A DNA stretch of 64,000 nucleotides from Bradyrhizobium sp. G127. GTDB lineage: Bacteria > Pseudomonadota > Alphaproteobacteria > Rhizobiales > Xanthobacteraceae. The stretch's first letter is position 1; each line of letters opens with the position of its first letter. The stretch spans positions 1 through 64,000 of the forward strand of contig NZ_JAKFGN010000001.1 of NCBI RefSeq assembly GCF_021502575.1, given 5' to 3'. Below the pieces are notes generated by a model. That model did no database searches and had not been told where the DNA came from. It saw nothing but the letters and a program-made list of their open reading frames with translations. The position numbers and the translations under genes are program-made. This document shows, piece after piece, positions 38,295-50,896 of this stretch.

Positions 38295-41258
38295 TCAACC
38301 GAGAGCTTCGTCGAGAAACGCCTTCAACTGCGCCAGATGCTTCGACATCAGGCCGGTGGCCGTCGCCGCAGCCGCAGCGCGCCCGGCATAACGCGGGCGC
38401 TTGTGGGTCGCGCCGATCTGGTTGAGCACCCACTCGAGATAGGGCTCGATGAAGTGCCAGCCGCCCATGTTGCGCGGCTCTTCCTGACACCACACCACTT
38501 CGGCCTTCTTGAAGCGTTCGAGCACCTGCACCAGCGTCTTCAGCGGCACCGGATAGAGCTGCTCGACGCGCAGCAGATAGACGTCGTTGACGCCGCGCTT
38601 TTCGCGATCCTCGTAAAGATCGTAATAGACCTTGCCCGAACAGATCACGACACGGCGAATCTTGGCGTCCTCGACAAGCTTGATCTCGCCGCCCTTCTCC
38701 GCGTCATCCAGCAACACGCGATGGAACGAGGTCTCGGGACCGAACTCCTCGAGCTTCGAAACCGCCCGCTTGTGGCGCAGCAGCGACTTCGGCGTCATCA
38801 GGATCAGCGGCTTGCGGATTTCACGCTTCAACTGACGGCGCAGGGCGTGGAAGTAGTTCGCAGGCGTCGTCAGGTTGGCGACCTGCATGTTGTCTTCGGC
38901 GCTCATCTGCAAGAAGCGCTCAAGGCGCGCGGAGGAATGCTCCGGACCCTGACCTTCGTAACCGTGCGGCAGCAGGCAGACCAGACCCGACATGCGCAGC
39001 CACTTGCGCTCGCCCGACGAGATAAACTGGTCGAACAGCACCTGCGCGCCGTTGGCGAAATCGCCGAACTGCGCTTCCCAGATCGGCAATGCGTTCGGCT
39101 CCGCCAGCGAATAGCCGTATTCGAAACCGAGCACGGCTTCTTCCGACAGCAGCGAGTTGATGACCTCGTAGTGGCCCTGCTTGTCGCCGATGTGGTTGAA
39201 CGGCGTGTAGCGGCTTTCGTCTTCCTGATCGAACAGCACCGAATGCCGCTGCGAGAAGGTGCCGCGCTCGGAATCCTGACCGGACAGGCGAACGTGGTGG
39301 CCTTCCTTCATCAGGGTGCAGAACGCCAGCGCTTCGCCGGTGGCCCAGTCGATGCCCTCGCCGTTCTCGATCGCCTTCATCCGGGCGTCGAGGAAACGCT
39401 GCACGGTGCGGTGGATGCGGAAGCCGTCCGGCACCTTGGTGATCTTGCGGCCGATATCCTTCAATTCGTCGATCGCGACGCCGGTGTTGCCGCGGCGCGG
39501 ATCTTCGCCGAGATCGGCGGACTTCAGGCCCGCCCACTTGCCGTCGAGCCAGTCAGCCTTGTTCGGCTTGTAGCCCGTACCCGCTTCGAGTTCGGCGTCG
39601 AGGCGCGCGCGCCAGTCGGTCTTGGCCTTTTCGACCTCGCCTTCGGTGACGACGCCATCCGCAACCAGCCGCTTGGCGTAGATGTCCAGCGTCGAGGCAT
39701 GGGTCGCGATCTTCTTGTACATCACCGGGTTGGTGAACGCGGGCTCGTCGCCCTCGTTGTGACCGTGGCGGCGGTAGCAGAACATGTCGATGACGACAGG
39801 CTTGTGGAATTTCTGCCGGAATTCGACCGCGATCTTGGCGGCGAACACCACCGCTTCCGGATCGTCGCCGTTCACATGGAAGATCGGCGCGTCGATCATC
39901 TTGGCGACGTCGGACGGATAGGGCGACGAGCGCGAGTAGCGCGGATAGGTCGTGAAGCCGATCTGGTTGTTGACGATGAAGTGGATCGAACCGCCGGTGC
40001 GGTAACCCTTCAGGTCGGACAGCGCGAAGCATTCCGCCACCACGCCCTGGCCCGCGAACGCCGCGTCACCATGCATCAGGAGCGGCAGCACCGAAATGCG
40101 CTGGTCCGGCGGATCGCCGTTCTGGTCCTGCTTGGCGCGCACCTTGCCGAGCACGATCGGATCGACGATCTCGAGATGCGACGGGTTGGCGGTCAGCGAC
40201 AGATGGATCTTGTTGCCGTCGAATTCGCGATCCGACGACGCACCGAGATGGTACTTCACGTCGCCCGAGCCTTCGACCTCGTCGGGATTGGCCGAGCCGC
40301 CCTTGAATTCATGGAACAGCGCGCGGTGCGGCTTGCCCATCACCTGGGTCAGCACGTTGAGGCGTCCGCGATGCGGCATGCCGAGCACAATGTCCTGCAC
40401 GCCAAGATTGCCGCCGCGCTTGATGATCTGTTCGAGCGCGGGGATCAGCGCTTCCGCGCCGTCGAGACCGAAGCGCTTGGTGCCGGTGAATTTCAGGTCG
40501 CAGAATTTCTCGAAGCCTTCGGATTCGACCAGCTTCATCAGGATGGCGCGGCGGCCTTCGCGGGTGAAGCTGATTTCCTTGTCCGGACCTTCGATGCGTT
40601 CCTGAATCCACGACTTCTGCGCCGGATTCGAGATGTGCATGAACTCGACGCCGAGGGTCTGGCAATAGGTGCGCTGGCAGATCGCGACGATCTCGCGCAG
40701 CGTCGCGGTCTCAAGGCCGAGCACGTGATCGAGGAAAATCTTGCGGTCGAAATCGGCGTCGGTGAATCCGTACGAGCGCGGATCGAGCTCTTCGTGATCC
40801 TTCTGGCCTTCGATGCCGAGCGGATCGAGATTGGCGTGGAAGTGGCCGCGCATGCGGTAGGCGCGGATCAGCATCAGCGCGCGGACCGAATCGCGGGTCG
40901 CCTGCTGCACATCGGCCGATGTCAGGTTGCTGCCAGCGGCCTGCGCCGTGGCAGACATTTTGGCGGCGATCTTGCCGCCGACCGCCTTCTCGACCTGGGC
41001 CCAGTTGCCGTCGAGCGCCGAGGTCAGATCATCGTTCGGGGTGGCCGGCCAGTTGGCCTTTTCCCAGGACGGGCCCTGCGCGTTCTTCGCAACGTCCGCG
41101 GGCTGATCCTTCAGGCTTTTGAAAAAATCCACCCAGTCCGGATCGACCGACGACGGGTCCTTCTCGTAGCGCGCGTACAACTCGTCGATGTAGGTGGCGT
41201 TGGCGCCGTCGAGAAACGAAGTGAGAGCGAAATTGGCATTCGCGTCCTGGCGAGACAT
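38295..41258 (-). CDS. sucA: 2-oxoglutarate dehydrogenase E1 (decarboxylating)
   Basis: 987 residues. The N-terminal head is FLDGANATYIDELYARYEKD and the thiamine-pyrophosphate core is in HGDAAFAGQGVV and NNQIGFTT. The second half has GTFSQRHSVLFDQE. It decarboxylates 2-oxoglutarate. The opposite strand holds a 1230-codon open frame, a codon-bias shadow. The gene is second in the mdh-sucCD-sucAB block. Confidence 0.98.
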   Translation of the reverse strand: MSRQDANANFALTSFLDGANATYIDELYARYEKDPSSVDPDWVDFFKSLKDQPADVAKNAQGPSWEKANWPATPNDDLTSALDGNWAQVEKAVGGKIAAKMSATAQAAGSNLTSADVQQATRDSVRALMLIRAYRMRGHFHANLDPLGIEGQKDHEELDPRSYGFTDADFDRKIFLDHVLGLETATLREIVAICQRTYCQTLGVEFMHISNPAQKSWIQERIEGPDKEISFTREGRRAILMKLVESEGFEKFCDLKFTGTKRFGLDGAEALIPALEQIIKRGGNLGVQDIVLGMPHRGRLNVLTQVMGKPHRALFHEFKGGSANPDEVEGSGDVKYHLGASSDREFDGNKIHLSLTANPSHLEIVDPIVLGKVRAKQDQNGDPPDQRISVLPLLMHGDAAFAGQGVVAECFALSDLKGYRTGGSIHFIVNNQIGFTTYPRYSRSSPYPSDVAKMIDAPIFHVNGDDPEAVVFAAKIAVEFRQKFHKPVVIDMFCYRRHGHNEGDEPAFTNPVMYKKIATHASTLDIYAKRLVADGVVTEGEVEKAKTDWRARLDAELEAGTGYKPNKADWLDGKWAGLKSADLGEDPRRGNTGVAIDELKDIGRKITKVPDGFRIHRTVQRFLDARMKAIENGEGIDWATGEALAFCTLMKEGHHVRLSGQDSERGTFSQRHSVLFDQEDESRYTPFNHIGDKQGHYEVINSLLSEEAVLGFEYGYSLAEPNALPIWEAQFGDFANGAQVLFDQFISSGERKWLRMSGLVCLLPHGYEGQGPEHSSARLERFLQMSAEDNMQVANLTTPANYFHALRRQLKREIRKPLILMTPKSLLRHKRAVSKLEEFGPETSFHRVLLDDAEKGGEIKLVEDAKIRRVVICSGKVYYDLYEDREKRGVNDVYLLRVEQLYPVPLKTLVQVLERFKKAEVVWCQEEPRNMGGWHFIEPYLEWVLNQIGATHKRPRYAGRAAAAATATGLMSKHLAQLKAFLDEALG

Positions 41259-41393
41259 GATTGCGTCCTGATGATTGAAATCGCGCGGAAAATCGGGAGA
41301 AAATCGCCCGATTTGGTATCGGCATCGTGTTTGGGCCGCACCTTTTACCCTATTTGGGGCAAAACTTCGCGCTGAAAAGAACCAAGGACTGAA

Positions 41394-42278
41394 TTAGCCT
41401 TTCAACTTTTCGACAAGCGTCGTTCCAAGCCGCGCAGGCGATGGCGAGACCGTGATGCCGGCCGCTTCCATCGCCGCGATCTTGGATTCGGCATCGCCCT
41501 TGCCGCCGGACACGATCGCGCCGGCATGACCCATGCGGCGGCCGGGAGGCGCGGTGCGTCCGGCGATGAAGCCGACCATCGGCTTCTTGCGGCCACGCTT
41601 GGCCTCGTCCTTGAGGAACTGGGCCGCGTCTTCCTCGGCGGAGCCGCCGATTTCGCCGATCATGATGATTGACTTGGTCTTCTCGTCGGCCAGGAACAGC
41701 TCGAGAATGTCGATGAATTCGGTGCCCTTGACCGGGTCGCCGCCGATGCCGACCGCCGAGGTCTGGCCGAGACCGACCTGGGTGGTCTGGAACACCGCCT
41801 CATAGGTCAGCGTGCCGGAGCGCGAGACGATACCGACATTGCCGGGCTTGAAGATGTTGGCCGGCATGATGCCGATCTTGGACTCGCCCGCCGTCACGAC
41901 GCCGGGACAGTTGGGTCCAATCAGCCGCGACTTCGAGCCGGACAGCGAACGCTTCACGCGCACCATGTCCAGCACCGGAATGCCTTCGGTGATGCAGATG
42001 ATGAGCGGCACTTCCGCGTCGATGGCTTCGCAGATCGCATCCGCCGCGCCCGGCGGCGGCACGTAGATCACCGACGCGTCGGCGCCGGTCTTGTCGCGCG
42101 CCTCCTGCACGGTGTCGAACACCGGCAGGCCGAGATGCGTGGTGCCGCCTTTGCCCGGCGAGGTGCCGCCGACCATCTTGGTGCCGTAGGCGATCGCGCC
42201 TTCGGAATGGAAGGTGCCGTTCTTGCCGGTGAAGCCCTGGCAGATGACCTTGGTGTTCTTGTCGATCAGGACGGACAT
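41394..42278 (-). CDS. sucD: Succinyl-CoA synthetase alpha subunit
   Basis: 294 residues. The CoA-binding fold has [17 protein letters not shown] and the phospho-histidine is in [13 protein letters not shown]. It makes succinate and ATP or GTP from succinyl-CoA with sucC. It starts 4 nt after the sucC stop; coupled translation is likely. Confidence 0.98.
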   Translation of the reverse strand: MSVLIDKNTKVICQGFTGKNGTFHSEGAIAYGTKMVGGTSPGKGGTTHLGLPVFDTVQEARDKTGADASVIYVPPPGAADAICEAIDAEVPLIICITEGIPVLDMVRVKRSLSGSKSRLIGPNCPGVVTAGESKIGIMPANIFKPGNVGIVSRSGTLTYEAVFQTTQVGLGQTSAVGIGGDPVKGTEFIDILELFLADEKTKSIIMIGEIGGSAEEDAAQFLKDEAKRGRKKPMVGFIAGRTAPPGRRMGHAGAIVSGGKGDAESKIAAMEAAGITVSPSPARLGTTLVEKLKG

Positions 42279-42282
42279 CGGC

Positions 42283-43479
<1,197 letters not shown>

Positions 43480-43594
43480 GGATTGCCCCGAAGAACGAAG
43501 AAGGGAACGAAAGCGGAGAAACGAGAGAAGCGATCTCTGAGGACGATCCGGCAAGCATCCTGCCGGATCGCCTCCCTATTCGAGCAGCAGCGCC

Positions 43595-44641
<1,047 letters not shown>

Positions 44642-44755
44642 TCAAGTCGCCGTTCGCCCAATGGAGAGGCAACGCCCGCGGCCCCGGACGGTCGTTTCAT
44701 GTCCGGTTTTCGACAAAGCGGCCAACGAAACATAAAGCGAACCCCGGCCGGAAAT

Positions 44756-45943
44756 TTATGTCTCGACCAGACCTGTCGTCGAACCGCTGGCGGAGGAGTC
44801 GCTGCGGCCGTGGGGCAGCGCCAGGTAGGATTCCGACCCCATCTCGACCAGCCGCGACGAGGTGCGCTTGAACTCGTTGAGTTCGATGCCTTCGCTCGCG
44901 CTGTACAGCGACAACGGATCGGCCTCGGCGGAGGCCATCAGCTTCACGGCGTTGTCGTAAAGCGTGTCGATCAGCGTGATGAAGCGCTTGGCGACGTTGC
45001 GCTGCTCCAGCGTCATCGCCGGAATATGGTCGATGATCAGCGTGTGATAATCGTGCGCCAGCCGCAGATAGTCCGACGCGCCCAGCGGCTTCTCGCACAG
45101 GTCGGCGAACGGAAACCGCGCCACGCCGTTTGCGGACTGCGGCACGTGCAGCACCCGGCCCTTGATCGCGATGTCGCGCGGATGCCCGATGGCGCCGCCG
45201 GTCAGCTTTTTCCAAGCCTTGTCGAGCGCGGCGGTGGCCGCGGCATCGTCCGGCACCATCCACATCTTGATGCCCGCGAGTTTTTCCATGCGGAAATCGG
45301 TGCGCGCGTCGAGGCGCAGCACGTCCATGCGATCCTTGAGCTGGGCGATGAACGGCAGAAACAGCGCGCGATTCAATCCACCCTTGTAGAGATCGTCCGG
45401 CGCGACGTTGGATGTCGCGACCACCACGGTGCCGAGTTCGAACAGGCGGCTGAACAGCCGGCCGAGGATCATCGCGTCAGCGATGTCGGTGACGTGGAAT
45501 TCGTCGAAGCACAGCAGCCATGCTTCCTCGAAGATCGACGCCGCGGTCAGCCGCACCGGATCGCTGTCGGCGATTTCCTCGCGCGCGATCTTCTGGCGGA
45601 AGCCGTGAATCCGCTCGTGCACGTCGGCCATGAATTCGTGGAAATGCGCGCGGCGCTTGTGCTCGACGGGACTGTCGTTGAAGAACAGATCCATCAGCAT
45701 GGTCTTGCCGCGGCCGACCTCGCCGTGAATGTAGAGGCCGCGCACGGGGACGGCCTCCTTCTTGTCCTTGAACAGACGCTGCAACAGGCCGCCGCCGCGG
45801 CCGGGCCGGTATCCGGCGAGCCGCGCCTCCAGACCGGTATAGGCCTGGACGGCCTGGGCCTGCGCCGGGTCGGCCTCGATAGTGCCGGCGGCGACCAGAG
45901 CCTGATAGTGCCCTCGGAACGAGGTGCGGGAGGGAGCGTTCAT
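44756..45943 (-). CDS. zapE: Cell division protein ZapE (AFG1-like ATPase)
   Basis: 395 residues. AFG1 family: Walker A YIHGEVGRGKTMLMDLFF, RAHFHEFMADVHERIH, Walker B WLLCFDEFHVTDIADAMIL and sensor VATSNVAPDDLYKGGLNR. The protein destabilises FtsZ rings under stress. It is upstream of mdh with a 190 nt gap, a known alphaproteobacterial neighbour pair. Confidence 0.92.
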   Translation of the reverse strand: MNAPSRTSFRGHYQALVAAGTIEADPAQAQAVQAYTGLEARLAGYRPGRGGGLLQRLFKDKKEAVPVRGLYIHGEVGRGKTMLMDLFFNDSPVEHKRRAHFHEFMADVHERIHGFRQKIAREEIADSDPVRLTAASIFEEAWLLCFDEFHVTDIADAMILGRLFSRLFELGTVVVATSNVAPDDLYKGGLNRALFLPFIAQLKDRMDVLRLDARTDFRMEKLAGIKMWMVPDDAAATAALDKAWKKLTGGAIGHPRDIAIKGRVLHVPQSANGVARFPFADLCEKPLGASDYLRLAHDYHTLIIDHIPAMTLEQRNVAKRFITLIDTLYDNAVKLMASAEADPLSLYSASEGIELNEFKRTSSRLVEMGSESYLALPHGRSDSSASGSTTGLVET

Positions 45944-45999
45944 GGTCCGCTAACGGCCAGAACGACGGGGAAAATGCAAGAGCGGGAGCGGCCGGTTGG

Positions 46000-46536
46000 T
46001 CAGGCGCTCAGCGCATAGGCGTCCTCGACCACATAGGGACCGCCGCCGACCGAGGCGCGCGACGAGAACAGCACGAAACGCGACGCCATGAAGCTGCGGG
46101 TCGGGAAATAACCGCGCACCGACAGATAATCCGCCACATCCTGATTGGACGCATCCCGCAGCCGCGCCAGCGTGACGTGCGGAATGAACTTGCGGCCTTC
46201 CGGATCGAACCCGAACCGCTGCATCAGCCGCTCGAGTTCCGCCTGCAACTCCATCAGCGGCCGGCTTGGTACAACCGATGCCACCACCGCGCGCGGCTTC
46301 TTGCCGCCAAAACTGGACAGGCCCTGAAGCGCCACCTCGAACGGCTTGCGGTTGATCCGCTCCAGCGTCGAGGCGATCTCGTTGGCCGCGACGCCGTCGA
46401 TGTCGCCGATGAAGCGCAAGGTCACGTGATAATTTTCGGGATCGATCCAGCGAGCGCCCGGCAGGCCCCCGCGCAAATTCGAGAGCGTCTGGCCGATGTC
46501 CGGGGGGATTTCCAGCCCGGTGAACAAGCGAGGCAT
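46000..46536 (-). CDS. thpR: RNA 2',3'-cyclic phosphodiesterase (LigT/ThpR)
   Basis: 178 residues with both catalytic HxTL tetrapeptides: HVTLRFIGD near residue 36 and HVTLARLRD near residue 122. It belongs to the 2H phosphoesterases. The ATG at 46534-46536 follows GAGGAG; a GTG one codon earlier is also in frame. It opens 2',3'-cyclic phosphates or ligates tRNA halves in vitro; the cellular role is unclear. Confidence 0.9.
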   Translation of the reverse strand: MPRLFTGLEIPPDIGQTLSNLRGGLPGARWIDPENYHVTLRFIGDIDGVAANEIASTLERINRKPFEVALQGLSSFGGKKPRAVVASVVPSRPLMELQAELERLMQRFGFDPEGRKFIPHVTLARLRDASNQDVADYLSVRGYFPTRSFMASRFVLFSSRASVGGGPYVVEDAYALSA

Positions 46537-46644
46537 CACGAAACTCCTCGATGCTAGAGAGGATCACGAATCACCTGATGTCTTTTGTACCGCAGCAGCA
46601 TGACAGTGCGAAGCGGCGATCGCGCGGACGCCCGGAAAAGCCTG

Positions 46645-47364
46645 TCACGGCTTGCTCAATTGCGCCGCACGATCCTTCAGAAACGCCTCAACGGTGGGCA
46701 AGATCCGCTCCACCACAACGTCGACACCGGCGGCGGTCGGATGCAGTCCGTCGGGCTGCGTGAGCTTCGCATCGGTCGCCACGCCGTCGAGAAAGAACGG
46801 ATACAGCGGCACTTTGTGCGCCTTCGCGAGATCGGGATAAATGCTGTTGAACTTCGCCGTGTACTCCGCGCCGTAATTCGGCGGCGCATACATGCCGCAC
46901 AATAAAACAGCGATATTCTTCGCCTTCAGCTTGTTGAGAATATCGTCGAGCGCGCCGCGCGCCACCTTCGGATCGACGCCACGCAGCGCGTCGTTGGCGC
47001 CGAGTTCGAGGATCACCGCTTCGGTGCCCGGAGGGATCGACCAGTCGAGCCGCGCCAGCCCGCCGGTGGTGGTGTCGCCCGACACGCCCGCGTTGTGGAC
47101 GTCGGCCGCAATCCCCCTGTCGCGCAGGGCTTTCTGCAACCGGACCGGAAAGGCCGAGGACGCTGGCAGGCCGTAACCCGCGGTGAGGGAATCGCCCAGC
47201 ACGGCGAGCTTGATCGGCTTCACGTCTTTGGCATCCGCGTTGATGGGTGACGTTTGCGCCAGGGCCGGCCCCGACAGCGCCATCATTGCCCCCGCTGCTG
47301 CGACCATGATTCCCCTGGCAAGCCCCTCGACCGCAGCGCCAAAGCTCCCATATGAAAGATCCAT
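46645..47364 (-). CDS. tesA: Periplasmic SGNH arylesterase (TesA-like)
   Basis: 239 residues from ATG at 47362-47364. Signal peptide about 1-37 (ARGIMVAAAGAMMALSGPALAQ). Block I GDSLTAGYG, block III ELGANDALRG and block V DGLHP give the SGNH catalytic Ser, Gly, Asn and His-Asp. TesA is a periplasmic esterase/thioesterase. It is divergent from ybbA and both starts lie on the same CCATGG, as in the enterobacterial tesA/ybbA pair. Upstream in-frame ATGs run into ybbA. Confidence 0.9.
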   Translation of the reverse strand: MDLSYGSFGAAVEGLARGIMVAAAGAMMALSGPALAQTSPINADAKDVKPIKLAVLGDSLTAGYGLPASSAFPVRLQKALRDRGIAADVHNAGVSGDTTTGGLARLDWSIPPGTEAVILELGANDALRGVDPKVARGALDDILNKLKAKNIAVLLCGMYAPPNYGAEYTAKFNSIYPDLAKAHKVPLYPFFLDGVATDAKLTQPDGLHPTAAGVDVVVERILPTVEAFLKDRAAQLSKP

Positions 47365-48109
47365 GGACAGTCTCATTGCACCCTCGAAGCGCGCCGGTCT
47401 CGAACCGGACACCATTTCCATCTCGAACGTCAATCTCTCGCTGGGCTCAGGCGCCGCGCGCGTTCACATCCTCAAGGATGTGTCCTTGCGCGTCGCGCCC
47501 GGTGAAGCCGTCGGCCTGATCGGCCCGTCGGGTTCCGGCAAGTCCACGCTGCTGATGGTGATGGCGGGGCTCGAACGTCCTGACAGCGGAGAGGTGGTGG
47601 TCAACGGCGTGTCCTTCAATGCCCTCGACGAGGACGGCCTCGCACGATTCCGTGGCCGCCATGTCGGCATCGTGTTCCAGTCGTTTCATCTGATCCCGAC
47701 CATGACCGCGCTGGAAAACGTCGCGGTGCCGCTCGAACTCGCGGGCCGCGCCGACGCGAATGCGCGCGCGGCGAAAGAACTGGCAGGCGTCGGCCTCGGA
47801 GAACGGCTGCATCATTATCCGTCGCAACTGTCGGGCGGCGAGCAGCAGCGCGTCGCGCTGGCGCGCGCGATGGCGCCCGATCCCGCTATTCTGGTGGCCG
47901 ACGAGCCGACCGGAAATCTCGACGAGACCACCGGCAAGCAGATCGTCGATCTGTTGTTCGCCAAGCATCTCGAACGCGGCATGACGCTGGTTCTCGTCAC
48001 CCACGACACCGCGCTGGCGCAGCGCTGCGACCGCGTGGTGCGGCTGCGTTCCGGCCGCATCGACGGCCCCGCCACCGACCGGCACTGGATCGAGACAGCA
48101 TCGCAATGA
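47363..48109 (+). CDS. ybbA: ABC transporter ATP-binding protein, YbbA type
   Basis: 248 residues. Walker A GPSGSGKSTLL, signature LSGGEQQRVALARAM, Walker B ILVADEPTGNLD, H-loop VTHDTAL: a LolD/MacB-type ATPase. The ATG at 47363 was chosen because longer frames overlap tesA. The stop overlaps ybbP by 4 nt. It pairs with the large YbbP permease; the substrate is unsettled, perhaps hydrophobic compounds. Confidence 0.93.
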   Translation: MDSLIAPSKRAGLEPDTISISNVNLSLGSGAARVHILKDVSLRVAPGEAVGLIGPSGSGKSTLLMVMAGLERPDSGEVVVNGVSFNALDEDGLARFRGRHVGIVFQSFHLIPTMTALENVAVPLELAGRADANARAAKELAGVGLGERLHHYPSQLSGGEQQRVALARAMAPDPAILVADEPTGNLDETTGKQIVDLLFAKHLERGMTLVLVTHDTALAQRCDRVVRLRSGRIDGPATDRHWIETASQ

Positions 48110-50688
48110 GCACACCCGCGCAACCCACGGCGCGCGGCGGCGCGTTGCCGCTGGCGATCCGCTATGCCCTGCGCGAATTGCGCAGCGGGCTTCGCGGCTT
48201 CTACGTTTTCATCGCCTGCATCGCGCTCGGCGTGATGGCGATCGCCGGGGTCGGCTCGGTGGCCGGAAGCCTCAGCGAAGGCCTCGATCATCAGGGCCGC
48301 ACGCTGCTCGGCGGGGACGCATCGTTTGCGCTGATCCAGCGCGAGGCGACCAAGAACGAACGCGCCTTTCTCGATTCCTCGGGCAAGGTTTCGGTCGCGG
48401 CGATGATGCGCGCCATGGCACGTTCATCGGCGCGCGCGCCGAGCGGCGAGTTCGCGCTGGTCGATCTGAAAGCCGTCGACGACAACTACCCGATGCTGGG
48501 CGCGGTCAGGCTCGCGCCGCAAATTCCGATGGCCGACCTGCTCGCGCAGCGCGACGGCGCGTTCGGCGCAGGCGTCGACGCCGTGCTGCTGGCGCGCCTC
48601 GGCCTCAGGATCGGCGATCGCATCACCGTCGGCAGCGCCACGTTCGCCATCCGCAGCGTCGTCGAGTCCGAACCGGACAAGCTCGCCGGCGGCGTCGGCC
48701 TCGGACCGCGTCTTCTTGTCAGCGAGACCGCGTTGCGCGCCACGGGCCTTTTGCAACCCGGCACGCTGGTGCGCTGGGTCTATCGCCTGCAACTGCCGGA
48801 CGCTGCCGTTGACGAACGCGCGACCCAGACGCTGGTCGAGCGCGCCGACAAGGCGCTGCCGGAAGCCGGCTGGGAAATCCGCACCCGCAGCAACGCGTCG
48901 CCGCAGCTCGAGCGCAACATCACCCGCTTCACCCAGTTCCTGACGCTGGTCGGTCTCGCCGCGCTGCTGGTGGGCGGCGTCGGCGTCGCCAATGCGGTCA
49001 AGAGCCATCTCGACGAGCGGCGCGACGTGATCGCGACCTTCAAGGCGGTGGGCGCGACCGGCCGCGAGGTGTTCACGATCTACCTCGTGCAGGTGCTGGT
49101 GCTGGCGATCATCGGATCGCTGATCGGCCTTGCCATCGGCGCGGCGCTGCCGTTCATCATCGCCGGCCTGTTCAGCAACATCCTGCCGCTTCCCATCGAG
49201 CCGACCTTCCATGCCGGCGAACTGGCGCTGTCGTTCCTCTATGGCCTTTTAACCGCGCTCGCCTTCGGTCTGTGGCCGCTCGGCCGGGTTCATGACGTGC
49301 CGGCGGCGGCGCTGTTCCGCGAAGGCGTGACGGCGGAATTTCACTGGCCCCGCCGCCGCTATCTCGCGCTGATGGCCGCGGTGATCGCCCTGCTGATCGC
49401 TGTCGCCATCGGTCTCGCCTACGACAAGCGCGTGGCCGCGGTGTTCGTTGTCTCGTCGATCGCGGTGTTCGCGCTGCTGCGCGGCATCGCGTCCGTGCTG
49501 ATGCTGCTGGCGCGCAGCGCGCCGCGTCCGCGCTTCACCATGCTGCGGCTGGCGATCGCCAATATCCATCGCCCCGGCGCGCTGACGCCGTCCGTGGTGA
49601 TGTCGCTGGGTCTCGGCCTGGCCGTGCTGGTGACGATCACGCAGATCGACGGCAACCTGCGGCGGCAGTTCATGGCGGCGCTGCCGGAGCGCGCGCCGTC
49701 GTTTTACTTCATCGACATCCCGGCGGCAGAGGCCACGCGGTTCAGCGACTTCCTGAAACAGGCCGATCCGGCGGCGGTGATTGAAACCGTGCCGATGCTG
49801 CGCGGACGCATCACCGCGGTGAAGGGTGTCCGAGCCGAAGATCTCAAGCCCTCTTCCGACGCCGCCTGGGTGCTGCAAAGCGACCGCGGCCTGACCTACA
49901 CCGGCGACATTCCGCGCGGCTCGAAGGTGGTCGACGGCACCTGGTGGGACGCCGGATACGACGGCCCGCCGCTGGTGTCGCTGGAGAAGAAGATCGCCGA
50001 CGGACTTGGCGTGACAGTCGGCGATGAGATCACCGTGAACGTGCTGGGCCGCGACATCGCGGCGAAGATCAGCAACCTGCGCACGGTGGACTGGCAGAGC
50101 CTCGGCATCAATTTCGTGCTGGTGTTCTCGCCGAAGACCTTCGCCGGCGCGCCGCATACCGACATCGCAACGCTCACCGAGGCCAATTCCAGCGCGGCGG
50201 GCGATGCCCGGCTGATCAAGGAGGTCGCGGCCGCCTTCCCGATGGTGACCAGCGTGCGGGTGCGCGAGGCGCTCGATTCCATCGGCAAGGTCGTCACCAA
50301 CCTTGTGCTGGCGATCCGCGGCGCCAGTTCGGTCACGCTGATTTCGGCCATCCTGGTGCTGGGCGGTGCGCTGGCAGCGGGGCACCGTCACCGGGTCTAC
50401 GATGCGGTGATCCTCAAGACGCTCGGCGCCACGCGGGCGCGGCTGCTGGGCGCCTATGCCCTGGAGTACCTGCTGATCGGTCTGGCCACTGCGGTGTTCG
50501 GAGTGGCGGCAGGATCGATCGCCGCATGGCAGATCGTCACCCGGCTGATGACCCTGAGTTTCGCCTGGGAGGCCGGCAGCGCGGCCATCGTGGTGGGTCT
50601 GGCGCTGGCTGTTACGGTCGGGCTGGGGCTGATGGGAACATTACTGGCCCTTAACCAAAAGCCGGCAACCGTGCTCCGCGACTTATGA
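48106..50688 (+). CDS. ybbP: ABC transporter permease, YbbP type (FtsX-like)
   Basis: 860 residues with two FtsX-type domains and periplasmic loops. The N-terminal helix is FYVFIACIALGVMAIAGVGS; clusters of helices lie at about 270-420 and 730-855. HRVYDAVILKTLGATRARLL is the family cytoplasmic motif. It works with YbbA. The start overlaps the ybbA stop (ATGA). Confidence 0.93.
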   Translation: MSTPAQPTARGGALPLAIRYALRELRSGLRGFYVFIACIALGVMAIAGVGSVAGSLSEGLDHQGRTLLGGDASFALIQREATKNERAFLDSSGKVSVAAMMRAMARSSARAPSGEFALVDLKAVDDNYPMLGAVRLAPQIPMADLLAQRDGAFGAGVDAVLLARLGLRIGDRITVGSATFAIRSVVESEPDKLAGGVGLGPRLLVSETALRATGLLQPGTLVRWVYRLQLPDAAVDERATQTLVERADKALPEAGWEIRTRSNASPQLERNITRFTQFLTLVGLAALLVGGVGVANAVKSHLDERRDVIATFKAVGATGREVFTIYLVQVLVLAIIGSLIGLAIGAALPFIIAGLFSNILPLPIEPTFHAGELALSFLYGLLTALAFGLWPLGRVHDVPAAALFREGVTAEFHWPRRRYLALMAAVIALLIAVAIGLAYDKRVAAVFVVSSIAVFALLRGIASVLMLLARSAPRPRFTMLRLAIANIHRPGALTPSVVMSLGLGLAVLVTITQIDGNLRRQFMAALPERAPSFYFIDIPAAEATRFSDFLKQADPAAVIETVPMLRGRITAVKGVRAEDLKPSSDAAWVLQSDRGLTYTGDIPRGSKVVDGTWWDAGYDGPPLVSLEKKIADGLGVTVGDEITVNVLGRDIAAKISNLRTVDWQSLGINFVLVFSPKTFAGAPHTDIATLTEANSSAAGDARLIKEVAAAFPMVTSVRVREALDSIGKVVTNLVLAIRGASSVTLISAILVLGGALAAGHRHRVYDAVILKTLGATRARLLGAYALEYLLIGLATAVFGVAAGSIAAWQIVTRLMTLSFAWEAGSAAIVVGLALAVTVGLGLMGTLLALNQKPATVLRDL

Positions 50689-50896
50689 CAATTTGTAGCA
50701 GCAAATAGCGGGTTTTGCGACATTCAGCCGCGCGCCCGACGTTGCATCCGGTGTGTTAGTTTCCCACATACCGAGCGGGTTCAGAATCCGGCTTGATGCC
50801 ATCACTGAATGGGCTATCAAGTCGGTCCTCTGGGACAAACTTATAGCTGGCGGCGCAGACCCTTCGCTTTCGCCAGTCAAACACGAGGTTTCGACA

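Noticed and set aside
37683-41375. Open frame of 1230 codons on the plus strand
   Set aside because: It lies antisense to sucB-sucA. GC-rich codon bias opens the opposite frame; it has no domain match and the minus-strand proteins are certain.
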